From Macrocystis pyrifera (taxonomy: Eukaryota > Sar > Phaeophyceae > Laminariales > Laminariaceae): 64,000 nucleotides of DNA. The notes under the pieces are model-generated. The model worked only from the letters and a program-made list of their open reading frames with translations. It was not told where the DNA came from and searched no databases. The position numbers and the translations under genes were made by a program. The first letter of the stretch is position 1, and each line of letters opens with the position of its first letter. Below are positions 1 to 11,397 of the stretch, one piece after another. The stretch spans positions 6,605,959 through 6,669,958 of the forward strand of contig JASSKH010000005.1 in the NCBI GenBank assembly GCA_031763025.1. The letters run 5' to 3'.

Positions 1-1679
1 GAGCCGAGGAGGAAATGAGGATCGGCTAGTCATAGTAATCCCCACTTACAACCGACGCTCACATGCACCGGGCTGGGGAGGGTGCTGCAGTGACTGGGGT
101 GCTGAGGACGAACGTCGCAGCTGACGGCAGGAAAACCCTCCCTAAGCCGAGCAAAATGCGTCGGGGGGATGTTACAAACGCCGGGCCGACGACGGGGGAC
201 CGACGAGAAAGGCGCACACGCTGCCACCTGGCTAGTACCGGGATGCTCGCTTTGTGCCGATGTTGTTTATTCGTCGGGCACGGGGGTATCACAGCGAGGG
301 GTGCCAGGGTGAACGATTCATACCATTGCGACTGTCCTGACCAGCGCTGTGAGGAGGACAATACGGCGTGAGATAACTGTTCTGATCAGTGTCACGCGTC
401 GGGTCTATCTGTATGGGCAGAGAGTAAGCTTTCATTATCTCCTCTCGGCGGCGCATCTTACAGGGGTAGGGAAGATCCCCCGTGTGGGAACGCCTTCGGT
501 CTCGGGTCAAGAGCCAGTAAGAAGATTCCGGAAATACCTGGTGTTTACTAAACACTAAGTCAAGGAAAGAAAGTCAAAGTGATCTGCAATACCTGTCCTA
601 TCAACCCCCAGCCCCTTGGGCCTTGCCTTGCCCGTCGTGCTCGTTATCGTGCCTGGTGCTTCGTTGGTTATTTCCTCTGGCTGCTTGCGACTACCGTCTT
701 GCATCGACTCACTTTCTGCCTGACCCGATCCTCCCTGCTCGACGGCACTTCTCGAACTCTCAAACAACAGGTGAGCCGGCCTCAGAGTTCGAACGAGTGC
801 GGGTCCTGTTTTGGATCTGAGAGATGTACCCTGCTGTATTCTTCGATGAGTTGAGTGATCGATACTCAACTTTGCAAGCTACTGGTACGTGAATTATCAG
901 TCTCGTGGCCAAAGAACTTGGTTGATGGCCTACCTTTGCCCCGTCAGGCCTACCTTTGGCCCGTCAAACCCAATTCTCAAATATAGTACTACTAATTTTC
1001 ACCATTGTGATGTCCTTGACAGCTGTCCGTTAAGGGCAAAATGTGCCGTCAACCGACATCTATGCTAGCTCGTGACGGTAAAATTATTATGTTTTCGATG
1101 CCAGCACCCAGATTGGACCTCTTCTCCTTTGACCAAAACGCGAGAGGCCGCAGCCTCCGCGGCGTTTGACGGCTCATGGTGGCAAGAATGTGGGAAAAAT
1201 GGGCTGGGGTGGCCGGCCTCGTGCCCCGCCGTTGAGCGTGCGTTAAGGGTTGGGCGTTGCAGAAACGGGTGTCGAATTAACGATTCGGGCTATCTTACGT
1301 GTGAAAGCACGGGTTTGGCGCAAAAATGTTGACATTCGTAGGCTCACATATGATCGCGAAACGAGCGTCGCGAGCCTCTTGCGCTGTCATGCACGCCGGG
1401 CGACCAGGCTCCGTGAGGCAGAGAAGACGAGGTCGTTTGTTTCGACCGAATCGGAGGATCAGCAGGCAGTACCACATGAAGCGTGGAGTTTCGGTTGTGT
1501 TGTGAAGGCGGTTTTCTTTTTCTCATGTAACCGTCAAAGAACTATTAAAGTTATGAACGAGCACGCGTGCGCGCTGCGACGAGGTACGACGGCGACGTCG
1601 TGTTTCTTTTACACCCCCACGCAGCTCCCCTCACGGAGTAGGTCAGCCTGTAGTATGGTTCGTTGCTGACCGTCGAGGG
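1..1679. other. Unassigned DNA, no recognisable gene
   Basis: Short open frames on both strands overlap and none shows a domain I recognise. Two small details are visible. A phrase of about 20 bases (CCTACCTTTG-CCCGTCA) is repeated at about 928-965. The 20 bases at 861-880 are the exact reverse complement of 57614-57633, which lies inside an extra segment of the E5 LTR. I see no promoter, RNA gene or mobile-element end that I can defend. Confidence 0.5.
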
Positions 1680-2015
1680 TGTGGTTATTTATTTTTATTT
1701 TTATTATTATTTTTGTCTATCTCACTTTTACTTTCCAGCTTCTGGACAAAGCCGTGGTCATAGATGTCGTCTCTTCTCCCCCCGATAAGTGCCTTCATTT
1801 TTATCACGAAGAGGACTCAGTATTCCAAACGCTCGTCGATTATCTATCGAATGTTGTTGACTCTCGCTCTCGCGCTTATCGCTCGTAGAAGTTTTAGCGC
1901 AAGAAAAAATCCCTACGAGCACGAGCACGCACTCGGTGAGACCCGAATCCACAACTGGGCTTCAGTAGGGACGAGTTCCACCTACTACAAAGTAGGTCCA
2001 TCGGGGACGCCATTA
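1680..2015 (-). repeat. SINE-like repeat, family 2, copy 1
   Basis: Read on the minus strand, this segment starts with a decayed tRNA-like head at about 2015-1925, including a box-B-like stretch (GGGTCTCACCGAGTG). It continues through a body of about 250 bp and ends in an A/T-rich tail of AAAT/AATAA units (1710-1682). The same order of blocks recurs at 58752-59097 in the same orientation. Shared blocks include CTTTCCAGC, TCTGGACAA, CGTGGTCA, GCTCGTCGAT, CTCTCGCGCTT and CACTCGGTGAGAC. A tRNA-like head, unrelated body and simple A-rich tail are the hallmarks of a tRNA-derived SINE; the retrotransposon interpretation is inference. I could not find a clear target duplication. Confidence 0.6.
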
Positions 2016-2018
2016 TAC

Positions 2019-2348
2019 CCTTCCTCGTCGTGCCCCACCGTGCTCCCCTGCATCGACTGCTGTGCCGAGAGCGGTCTCGGGCGTGCGTTATGTACTACTA
2101 CGGCTGTTGTTGCCGCTGCTTTTGCTGCTGCTGCTCTGCTGCTGCTTTGCTGCTGCTATATGCATCTCATGTCGCTGCTGCTGCTTTGCTGCTGCTACAT
2201 GCATCTCATGTCGCTGCTGCTGCTCACGCAGTCCCCCTCACGAACTGGGTCGGCCTGAGATATTTTAGTATGCCTTTCCTCCTCGTGCGTCACCGGGCTC
2301 CCCCGCCCCGACTGTTTTGCCAGGGGCAGCCTCGGGCGTGCATCATGT
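2019..2348. repeat. 252-bp-spaced direct repeat around GCT-rich DNA
   Basis: About 75 bp at 2019-2090 (from CCTTCCTCGTCGTGCC to CTCGGGCGTGCG) recur with changes at 2271-2342 (from CCTTTCCTCCTCGTGC to CTCGGGCGTGC). Between them lies a GCT-rich tract in which a unit of about 42 bp (TGCATCTCATGTC plus GCT repeats) occurs twice, at 2160-2220. A third, weaker echo of GCGGGCGTGCG occurs near 3040. This is slippage-prone tandem DNA. The open frames crossing it, rich in Cys, Ala and Leu, follow from the repeats. Confidence 0.6.
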
Positions 2349-2386
2349 GGTGGTGGTGGTGGTGGTGGTGGTGGTGGTGGTGGTGG

Positions 2387-2423
<37 letters not shown>

Positions 2424-2432
2424 ACTGCCACT
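2346..2432. repeat. Composite microsatellite (GGT)n-(GCT)n
   Basis: About 14 uninterrupted GGT triplets run directly into about 12 GCT triplets, and GCT-rich DNA continues to about 2490. Long frames here are only poly-Trp/poly-Cys or poly-Pro/poly-Ala readings of the triplets and should not be taken as genes. Confidence 0.9.
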
Positions 2433-2539
2433 GTTCTGCCGCTGCTCTGGTGCTGCTGCTAAGTATGTGCTGCTGCTATGTCTGCGATATGTTTTTGCTG
2501 CTGACCCCCGTGAGCATGGTTATTATGCTAGTTAACCCC

Positions 2540-4960
2540 TCTCGGTGATGTGTCTCCGCATCTTGAAGCTGGAATACCGGTCCATCTGCTTCGGAAGTTG
2601 TATGAGTACCGTCTCGCAATTAACTTTTGTTTGGTGTCTGGGCGGAAGTCTCGTACCAGCGTAGTTTTCGTGTGATACGTGGCTGTACGCTATGTTGCTG
2701 CTGTTTGCTGCTGCTAAGCTTGCTGCACCAACGTAATCGTCGGCGTTTCGTACTGTCGATTAAGTCGATCGACTGTTGTTCAACTCACTGTTTTGTATCA
2801 ATCTGTATACGAAGTGTACAGTACAAACGCCGAGCGTCTCGTACGTAGTACTTCGTGGTGATGCTTGCTGTACGAACGAATATTACGTGGTTGTGTCGGA
2901 TGGCGGATGGCAATGTTTCTTTTCCTTGTGTTTGCAGCGTTTTATTGCTCTTTACTCAAAATTGTTTTTTCAATGCACCCCTTGGCAGTACTGTCGCATC
3001 AACAGCCTCGGGTTGCATACCGGTACACCCTCAGCCATTGCGGGCGTGCGCGGGGCAGCCCGCCGCGACGAAGCCCCCCTTGTATATATATATATATAAG
3101 GATCACCACTGCCGACCAGCATTAAATAATAAGGATATGTGTCTATATTTTACAGAGAATTACGTTGAATGGGGCGTGCAAGGACCAAATTCCACTCACG
3201 AGGCAGGTGGAGACATATTTATTAATAGTTATATTGTGACTCTGAACTAATGTACATTATTCTTTCCGGCAAGAAGCGCACACGATATTAATAGACGTAC
3301 TGCTTTGAAAATATTACAGTACTGTAATAGCATCCACCAAAACAGAATCGTTGGACCCAAGATTTCAATCATCGCTGCCGGATGACTAATTTTGCTCTAC
3401 TTCCCGGCCCTAATCCAACCGAATTTTGAAACCTCTTGGCTCGACGACTACCACCCACGCGGGCCTCAGGAATACTGGCTTGCCCAGGTTTACCGGCACG
3501 CCCCTGAGATTTTCAGTATACATCACATCACCGGCCTAAATATACTCCAATATTTTAGAGGGGCCTATCTCCTGGAATACTCGCCCGTTTCGGCTCCATG
3601 ATAGCTTCCATAACAGCCCTAGCCCATTCCGACAAACTCCGAACCTGTGTGTTCGTTCGCCCCGAGGTGTGTTCGGTGAACGAGCGGCGGTGATATATCA
3701 AAGCGGTTGTAGGTGTCCGTGCGAATCGTAGGTGTCCGTGCCTGACGCACCACGTACGACCCAACTCTACTGCTGCGAGTAAGACTCGCAGCCACACGCA
3801 GCAGCGAGAAGGCACAACTCCTTGAGGGTGAGTCCGGTCTTACACCCGCCAGAAAGACCTACCCCACTCGCGATAAGCTTGATAGGGCATGCCTCGCAGT
3901 ATGCCTTTCCGAGGCAGCGAGGGGAACGAGTATCGATATAGGTGGGTGTCCAATACACAAGGCCATCAAACCCTACGAAGGGGCACACTGAAGAAGACCC
4001 GCGAAGGGCTTGTAGGTGTGTGTCCAATTCAAACAGAAGACCTAAACAGAATAGGACAAAAAGGCACCAGAAGCCTCAAGCCGAAGCGCAAAAATCACCC
4101 TGAAGTGATGACGACGGCACCGAGGAGTGCGTGTCTTCCCACAAGAGTAAGGAAACCTAACCCCTGAGTGTTGAACCTACGTAGAACACAATGATATTAC
4201 GCGCAAGAAAGACAGCAACGTGGAAAATAAACACGAAACACTCTTGCATACCCCAACGCCATTTCCCCAGTATCTGATGACAGCCGGTCCGAAGAGGGCA
4301 GCGGGGCGACGGTTAAGGAAGGGGCACAAGGGGGGGATGAATAGCGGCTCCACGAGGTGTGTCGGGGTTCCACGACACACCCCTAGCCAGTCCCTTGGCT
4401 TGACGACGTTACCGGGACCAGGATCTATAAGTAGCGTCCCGCGAGTTAGTGTAGGATGTCAGCCAAAGGTCGATCTTGATCGGGCCCGGGTCGTCGAGGA
4501 ACTGGACCATGTAAGAGTTGTTTTAGGAGGCGTCCGCCAAGGCACGATATGCGAGCTTGCCTCGTCGCCTGAGGCCAAATGTGTGCCCCAACGGGGAGGG
4601 TGGAAGAGCTGAAGCGGTGGAGCCAGAGAGTGCGCGGGACGAGGGCGAGAAAAGATCGCCCTAAGACCGTGATTATTCACGGTGGGCTGCATCGATGCGC
4701 ATCTGGCGGTATCATTTATTGGTCTGGCGGTGTTGCGTCGGTGTGGGCGACCAGTGCCGAATAATGCGAGTTTAGAAGTGTTGCAGGTCCAGTGGGTTTC
4801 GTAGATTGCGGCAATGATGCTACCACGTCCTTGAATTAGTTGGTGTCCCGAGATCTGTTCGACCTCGAGACATTCGGGCGGCGGTGAGACATCGTCTAAT
4901 AGGGCGACGAGCTACTGTGGAGATTTTGTCGAGGATGACGAAGTAGGTAGTGAGGCCGGC
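2540..4960. other. Unassigned DNA, no recognisable gene
   Basis: No domain, RNA gene or element end is recognisable on either strand. There is a (TA)n tract at 3081-3098 and a small tandem phrase (TAGGTGTCCGTGC) at 3708-3740. A similar CCAATTC/GGTGTGTGTCC phrase appears twice near 3945 and 4015. Open frames of 60-130 codons overlap one another and look like chance. Confidence 0.5.
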
Positions 4961-4969
4961 ACGAAGATT

Positions 4970-7343
4970 CTATGGCCTCTCGTGGGTGTCGTTGGGGTTC
5001 TGCCAGGGCTTACATCGAAAGCCGGAGACACGGCGGTTGGAGTTGCTGCCCGGCTTGTTGGGAGGAAGGTCGAGGTACAGGAAGTTTTCTTGAAGAGGAC
5101 GCCCGTCGGGGATGTTGAAGACTGGTGTTGGTCCTACGGCGAGGATTTCGAACCGGCCTATCCAGTTGAGGGAGAGTTTGGTCTTGAGGGCGGTGGCGTC
5201 AGAGCCTTTCGTGGCGTCTTGTTGGATGGTGGCAGTAGTGTTGCAGACCAATGCCCAATAGTCGATGGCGAATGGGAGGAATCGGTGCAGGGCGTCCAAG
5301 CTGGGGGCGTTCCGGTGGTCTAACCGCGAGACGGTGACAGCGTAGTGTTTGCAGACGATGTGGTGCACACGTAGTTGACGGCGGGCGGCAAGGTTGACGT
5401 ATGCCAATTGATCCGGATTCAGGTGTTGGTATCCGCCCATGTTGGGCAAGTCGAAGACGGTGAGAGGGGGGACGTAGAAAGCGATATATATGTATAGTTC
5501 GTTGGGGGCAAGTCCTGTAGTGGCGCTGAGGGAATTGTTGTAGGTGTTCTTTATAGGTGATATTTCTTGTCTCAGTCGGGTCGTTGTTCGTTGACCACCA
5601 TAACGAGCATCAACGACATCGAGTGATTGACGCGTTCGTCACCATCGTTGGTGCATGGATGGTAGGCGCTGGTGGTGATATTGTCGATACCGAGGCGTTT
5701 GTAGAGAGCGAGGGAGATTTTAGGGCAAAACTAGAGTCCACTGTCGGAAAGGGTGACAACGGGACATCCCCAGAGATGGATACACGGATCGATGAAGATG
5801 TCGGCGGCGCCTAATGCGGTGAACTCGGCCTCGGTGATGACACACATGTCGGCGCGGCGGCTGAAACGGTCTATGAAAAAAGGATGTAGGCGTTGCCCAG
5901 TGGTGTAATAGGTAGGGACCCGAAGCAGTCAACGTTGACAAAAATACCGGGGTCGTTGGGTAGTGGTAGGGAAAGGGGTAGGTCAGTGCATAGGTTGGCG
6001 TGAAGTGATACGAGCCTGGAACTTGAGGCAGCGGCGGAGCCTCCAGCGGGTGGAGATATCCATGCCAATCAACCCATCAGACGAAACGAAAAATCATTAA
6101 CAGTGTTCGGGCGATCCCGATGATGTTGTTGTTCTTGGTAATGCCAAGACGTTTGTAGAGGGCGTGGGAGAGTTTAGAGCAAAACCGGAGTCCATTGTCG
6201 GAAAGGAGATAAATGGGAGATCCCCAGAAAAGGATGCAGCGGTCGATGAGGATGTCGGCGGTGCCTAATGCGGTGAACGGTCTCGATTGTGGCGGCGCGG
6301 CGGCTGAAACGGTCTATAAAACGGAGGATGCAGGGGTTGCCCCGTGGTGTAATAGGTAAGGGCCCGAAGCGGTCGAAACTGACGAAAATACCAGAGCCGT
6401 TGGGTAGTGGTAGGGCAAGGGTAGGCCAACGAATGGTTTGGCGCGAAATCTTATGAGCCTGGCAGCGGCGGAACTTCCAATCCGCCAGAAGAAACGCATA
6501 TTTTTTCTCAGTTTTCGAGCGACCCCCAAGTAATAGGAGGTGGTGGTGTGGCACACGTGGAGGGCTCACGGACTCATCAACGCTGAGACGTAGACGCACC
6601 GCGGCAGGTCGAGGGCGAGGCATGGACGGCAATGTGTAGCGCAGTCATTGGTAGTCGGTGGACGAAAAAGACGGTGCAGTCGTCGGTGGTGTGAAGTTGG
6701 GGTTTTGCCGCTGGAGAGAGAATCCTCGGGAAGAATTAGACGGCGAAAAGAAGAGGTGAAGTCTAAACGGTTATCCGATGGCGGAGAAGAGAGTCCAGGG
6801 AAATGAATCGCATGCAGCGGAGCCAAGGGGCTTGGCGCGATGCTCGTGCGCCCAGTTTGTTTGGGTGTGGCATTCGACCCGGGAACGGAGATGGAGACCG
6901 ACATAAGGCTTGATGGCGGATTGAAAAATAACGGTGGATGGTGATGGGGCCCATGTAGCGTGTGGTGGTAGAGTTGATCTTGAGACGGGGGGCACCGGCG
7001 GAGGGGTAGTTCGAAGAGTAGGCGAGCGTCGGCGACGCGTTGATGGTTTAAAACGACGGTAGCAAATTTCCGACGGCCAAAACCGTCGTCCGTGGTTGTC
7101 CGAGGAATTCCAGCTGTGGCGGTGGAGTAATTCCGAGTACGGCGAGAGATCAGGCACGCGAAGGGAAGTGGAGTAATCGGGTCCGAGGCACCCGAAGTGA
7201 ACGATGGTGAGGCGGTGGGTGGCCTGAATACCAAGGCACGAGGAGCGCCAGTGGTCACGTCGGATTTCGCACAACTGGAAGGCGGTTTGACGTGGGGTCT
7301 TGAAGGGAAATGTGCCACACAGAACCGCGGCAGAGCGAGCCAT
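4970..7343 (-). pseudogene. Decayed Ty3/gypsy pol: RNase H to integrase
   Basis: The minus strand carries gypsy-type pol in the order RNase H then integrase. At 7343-7130 there is an RNase H-like stretch (FKTP.QTAF, then SRRTRNYST). At about 6060-5560 lies an integrase core: FIDRFSRRADM, then LSDSG carrying the second catalytic Asp, then HPCTN-DGDERVNHSM carrying the Glu. At 5449-4970 is the typical gypsy C-terminal end (LKTKLSLNWIGRFEIL, then LYLDLPPNKPG, then RCKP). The core has a stop after SDSGL and frameshifts elsewhere, so it is dead. A second, partial integrase copy lies at 6630-6062 (QTIRWPTLALPLPN, FIDRFSRR), indicating internal duplication or nesting. The junction 6640-7130 is too decayed to read. 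No LTR was identified. Confidence 0.8.
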
Positions 7344-7753
7344 TAACCGGGTTTTGAGCAGTACAAGGACAACAGAAAACGCTCCAAGGCCAGTCGGCGG
7401 CGGGGTCTTCAGCGGAACGTGGGCAGGCAGAAATGCTGAAAGGCGAGCCAGCAGCGGAGTGAACTGAAATGTGGCGGGCGGAAACGCGGCGTGACTAGTC
7501 GTCGGTCAGGTCTTGGGCAGTACGTGGGCCACCGGAAGTGCTACAAAGTGAATCAGCGGCGGGTGATTTGCCGGAAAATGGTCCGTTTGGCGTGTATCAT
7601 CTGGCGAGCACCCTCTGGTCCATCCACGGGTTTACCACTGATGAGTAGGCTTGCAGGGTCTTACTTGAACCGTAACACGTAACTGCCGTAAATAGGTGGG
7701 AACGTCATCGACCAATGGGGCATATTTAGACACTCTGTTTTCTCTTTTCTATT

Positions 7754-7862
7754 GAACTTGGTCCACCCACCTAGCAGGGTGTTCCAGTGATGCCGGCCCG
7801 GGGCTTCTGCTGAGTTCAGGGGGGTGGATGTGGTGCTGTGAGATATCCCTTTCCTCGCGATA
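7754..7862 (+). repeat. Single arm of the foldback repeat found at 14139
   Basis: This stretch starts GAACTTGGTCCACCCACCTAG and runs through GGGTGTTCCAGTGATG, GTTCAGG and GTGGATG to TTTCCTCGCG. It matches the left arm of the 222-bp inverted repeat at 14139-14360 in the same order, with substitutions. The second, inverted arm is absent here, so this is a half copy or a decayed element. Confidence 0.6.
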
Positions 7863-8676
7863 ACATCAAAATTCGAAAAGGCTTGGGATGCAGGGCTGCA
7901 ACCCTGCGCACATGCCGGGAAGTTGGGTAAACGAGCTTCACGCCGCGATCTAATCGCTTCTCCGGGATATCAACGCGTAAGGTAAGCTTGTCCGACATGT
8001 GAACAAGTACGACCGAGAGATCGATATACATGAGAAGTGATGTCTCTCTAAAATAGTGTACGTAGTCTCTAACATGTGCATAATCGTTGGCAGTACCCCT
8101 TTGTTCTTCGTTTGTGGGTGGCAGGGATATTCAGAGACGATTCTGTTATACGTCGTATGCTCGCTGTGAAAAATAACCGAGTCGCTGATGTAGACTATTT
8201 TCGGTCGATAGACTCGTTGGGACATCGTTTGAGTTTTATTATCGTCTTGCAGACTAGCTGGTTAACTTCCATATAGCTTGTAAACTGTACGAGGTTGTCA
8301 GGGACGTTGTAGATTGCTGGATTGTAGTTTGTTCATCCATTTCTAGGTCAACAAACTGGTCCTTGCGGTATTGTTCGCTCACTTTGTTTGGTAGCGTATA
8401 GAAGCCACGATGAGGATTTGTGGCAAGCCAAACCCACATTGCCGCCGCTCAAGCCCCGGTCTGTATGTTATTGTGTTGTTGCCTGTGCGGTAGATCATCT
8501 TCCCTGCAGTAAGACCCAATATTGTGCAGGTCTTCAATATTGCAGAGAGGTAGCTTGCGCAAGTGAGTGGGGTGAGGAATTCTTTTATTCGATGTCAAAC
8601 AGCAAATTTGACGATGTCAATTCTATCGAGGGGTCGTGTTGGTGATAGGTATTTCGCTGCAGCCGTTGCTATTCAG

Positions 8677-8740
8677 TGCTTAATAGCATGGAGTACTATA
8701 TAGTCGTTTACAGTCAATGCTTAATAGCATGGAGTACTAT
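8677..8740. repeat. 41-bp-period direct repeat
   Basis: TGCTTAATAGCATGGAGTAC starts at 8677 and again at 8718, both followed by TAT. The spacer contains AGTCGTTTACAGTCAA. No function is apparent. Confidence 0.7.
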
Positions 8741-9239
8741 TGAATCATGAACAGAACAGACTCAATATAATACCCGGAAGAATAATGGTATAGTCTCATA
8801 CCCAAAATGCTGCCAAAATAGTTCGTTCTCGAGTTTCGGGTACATTGCCCTTGCAGTCGTACGAAAGATCATGGTACGGGTTTGTCCGTCGGAGGATTGA
8901 TAGTAGCACCGAGCACTCATATTTTCACAAGGAAGTATCGACCTCCCTGGGCAATCATCAGGGAACATTGATGCAGGTTGGTCACTGCAAGGACGCGGTA
9001 CTAGCCGTAGACCGTGCATCGTGTCGAAAGCTGACTGGTCACCCATCCTCTCACTCTATTTTCTTCCTTCTCTTACTCGGCCTGAAAGCGCTTTTTTCAA
9101 CAGCAACATGAATCGTCTAAGCTGAAGCTCGCATCCGGACTTGCCCCGCAGCAACCCAAGCGCTTGTCTTTCGATCTTTAATATTTTCGGCCACATAAAT
9201 CTCCAACAGATAGTGCTCTGACGATCTCAGGCTATAAAG

Positions 9240-10015
9240 GTTTGGCGATCCAAGGGTGCTTCAGCTGTCCTAGGTGACGAGTCTCAACCATTCCATCCGT
9301 GGATGCTCCAACGATCCCAGGCGACGATGCTCCCGCCATCCAAAGTATTATGATGCTCCAGCGAACCCAGCGACATTGCTCCTGTGACCCCCCGCGATGG
9401 CGATCTAGTGACCCCACACATCAGGCTCCGACCATTTCAGGCGGTGAAGCTTTGGCGATCCCAGGATGCTCTATCAAGGGCAATCGCAGGCGATGCACCC
9501 CAGCGATTCAGCCCATTGATGCTCCGGCGACCCGAAGCGATGATTCTTGAGCGGTTCCTGGTGATGATGTTCCAGAGACCCCAGGAGAAGATGGTCTGGT
9601 GACCCTATCAGTGCTCACTTCCCCGTTGGGGGCAATGGCTGGCGACGCGGATGTTTACAAGCGGTAGGTGCGACCCCGAGTGATGTGGACGATATCGGTA
9701 CACCAACCCCAGGCCATGATATTTCTGGCAACCTCAGGCAATGATCTTCCCGTGGCTCCGGGCGAGGATGCCCCAGCGACGTCGAGCGATAACGCTACAG
9801 CAACCCCAGGCGGCGATGCTTCGGTGGTTCCAGGCGATGGTGTTACAACAGTCCGAGGCGATGATAACACGGCAATCCTAGGTGAAAAAACGTTCTGGTG
9901 ATTCCAGGCAGCGATGCTTCGGTGGTTCCAGGCGATGGTGTTACAACAGTCCGAGGCGATGATAACACGGCAATCCTAGGTGAAAAAACGTTCCGGTGAT
10001 TCCAGGCGGTGTTGC
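9240..10015 (+). repeat. Degenerate minisatellite with Asp/Ala/Pro-type unit
   Basis: A loosely repeated phrase (GGCGATGATGCTCC-GCGACCCCA and variants, steps of roughly 24-36 bp) runs through the interval. Where a frame stays open it reads as GDDAPATPG-like peptides. The units are diverged and frames break often, so this is either a minisatellite or the relic of a repetitive protein gene. Its last part contains an exact-looking 98-bp duplication listed separately. Confidence 0.65.
9806..10008 (+). repeat. Recent 98-bp tandem duplication
   Basis: The block starting CCAGGC(G/A)GCGATGCTTCGG at 9806 is repeated at 9904 with only a few changes, and the third CCAGGCGG begins at 10002, giving a period of 98 bp. 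Because 98 is not a multiple of three, the duplication shifts any frame passing through it, which argues against current coding. Confidence 0.85.
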
Positions 10016-10683
10016 TATTACTACTCTTCAACCCCAAGTGTTAAATCAATATACCTCGTCCTGTTGCTACAGTGAAACCGGAAAGTCGGTTTTAACCGGA
10101 TCCATGGTCCCAACCGCCTTGTGCCCGGTACTCCTGGGGTGTGCCCCTTCCTGGATTTCTGTCTAAGGCGCAGGTGTCACAACCTCAAATGGTGCCGTGG
10201 CGGTCGGTGATGTTGGCGTCATTCCTACGACACAATTCCATGACGTAGGGATCAATGTGTCCCGGTCTCCCGTCCCTGGTTTCAGCGCTAACTTGCGCTG
10301 TGACGACCCATGGGCGGGTGTAGATGGATCTTGGGCGTTGTGATTTGCGCCTAGATCGAGTCGAGACGAACACAGGCCCATGTATGAGTTCAGTTGCTGC
10401 AAAGGCACTTCAGTGTTTCTATTTTTCGGGTGAAGGTTCCCCGGCTTAATTAGTATGGGTATTCCTCTTTTGGTGCCTTGAAGAACAAGCGAAGGTGGTG
10501 ACCTACTGCAGTCCTGAAATGATGATGCTAGGGAAACCTGCTTTGTGCTTCGCCTCAACCACGCTGGTCACCAGGCAGAATGCCACTGGCGGTTACGAGT
10601 ACTGTCTGCTTGCTGACTGCTATGATACTCTTCGATGTGTCTAGTACGGTGTGGTCCGGGCGTTTGCCTTTTGTGCTCGCGAA
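10016..10683. other. Unassigned DNA
   Basis: No recognisable gene. A minus-strand frame at 10163-10558 is open for 131 codons, but it has no motif and is overlapped by other frames. Confidence 0.45.
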
Positions 10684-11397
10684 TCATATCGCCGTCCACG
10701 AAGTGCTCAGCTCCGTTGTATTACCAGCGGTGTGATATCGCTGTTGTTTTTGGGCGAGCAAGTTCGTCCATCGGAGTACTTCGGTTCTAAACACGAACCC
10801 GTGGCCGAAGTTGCACTCCTGGCTGAAATCTCCCTCTTCGCTCCTGTTGAAACTGGGAGTGGGCAAGATGGTCGAGTTGAAAACAGTAGTTCTGCGATAT
10901 CCCCCCTCTTGTGAACGTGGTGCTCCCTGCTGGTAGCAGTCGGTATTGATATGAGTAGTGACCCTTTGTACAAAGTACCAACTCTTCTCGCCGGCGCCTC
11001 CCACCTCAGTTTTACCTCGTTTGAAGGTGTTTTCATTATGGTGACGAGCAAGGCGCAACCCCTCCGAGGGTTTCGGCTCGTTAGAATGATGCCAAAGAAC
11101 TCGTTCGGAGTCAGACCTGGGCTCCACTAATATTGCCGCGCCACGACCGACCCTTTGTACCAAGTACCACCTCTTCTCGCCGGCACCTCCCAGCTCAGTA
11201 TTACCTCGTTTGAAGGTGCTTTCATTATGTTGACGAGCAAGGCTCAACCCCTCCGGGTGTCCCGGCTTGTTAGAATGATGACAAAGAACTTGTTCGGGGT
11301 CAGGAATTGGCTCCACTAACATTGCCGCGCCACCATCGGCCATCCTGCTCTCGGTCTCTTCCAGGTATGACAGATTTCCAGGGTGAAGATGCCTCAT
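10684..11397 (-). CDS. Hypothetical ORF with a 63-residue tandem duplication
   Basis: This frame is open for 237 codons from an ATG. It contains two tandem copies of a 63-residue unit, with signature phrases LVEP, VLxHHSN, LARxHNExTFKRG and GGAGEKxWYxVQRV. The DNA repeat runs 10961-11149 and 11150-11338 with a period of 189 bp, exactly 63 codons. The copies differ at roughly one base in eight, and many differences change the residue, so purifying selection is not evident. I do not recognise the protein. It could be a fragment of a retroelement gag, a species-specific gene or a fortuitously open tandem repeat. The start is simply the first ATG. Confidence 0.3.
   Translation of the reverse strand: MRHLHPGNLSYLEETESRMADGGAAMLVEPIPDPEQVLCHHSNKPGHPEGLSLARQHNESTFKRGNTELGGAGEKRWYLVQRVGRGAAILVEPRSDSERVLWHHSNEPKPSEGLRLARHHNENTFKRGKTEVGGAGEKSWYFVQRVTTHINTDCYQQGAPRSQEGGYRRTTVFNSTILPTPSFNRSEEGDFSQECNFGHGFVFRTEVLRWTNLLAQKQQRYHTAGNTTELSTSWTAI

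Larger units (their letters stand above)
7344..9239. other. Unassigned DNA between gypsy relic and minisatellite
   Basis: No recognisable coding domain. From 7344 to 7620 there is weak internal repetition of a phrase around AAGTGCT / GGCGAGCCA / GCAGCGG. The only defined structures are the half foldback at 7754-7862 and the 41-bp direct repeat at 8677-8740. Confidence 0.5.

Noticed and set aside
2030-2548. Open frame of 172 codons with long poly-Trp and poly-Cys runs
   Set aside because: It is a direct reading of (GGT)n/(GCT)n microsatellite DNA; other frames give equally long poly-Pro/Ala or poly-Val/Leu. No non-repetitive coding part.
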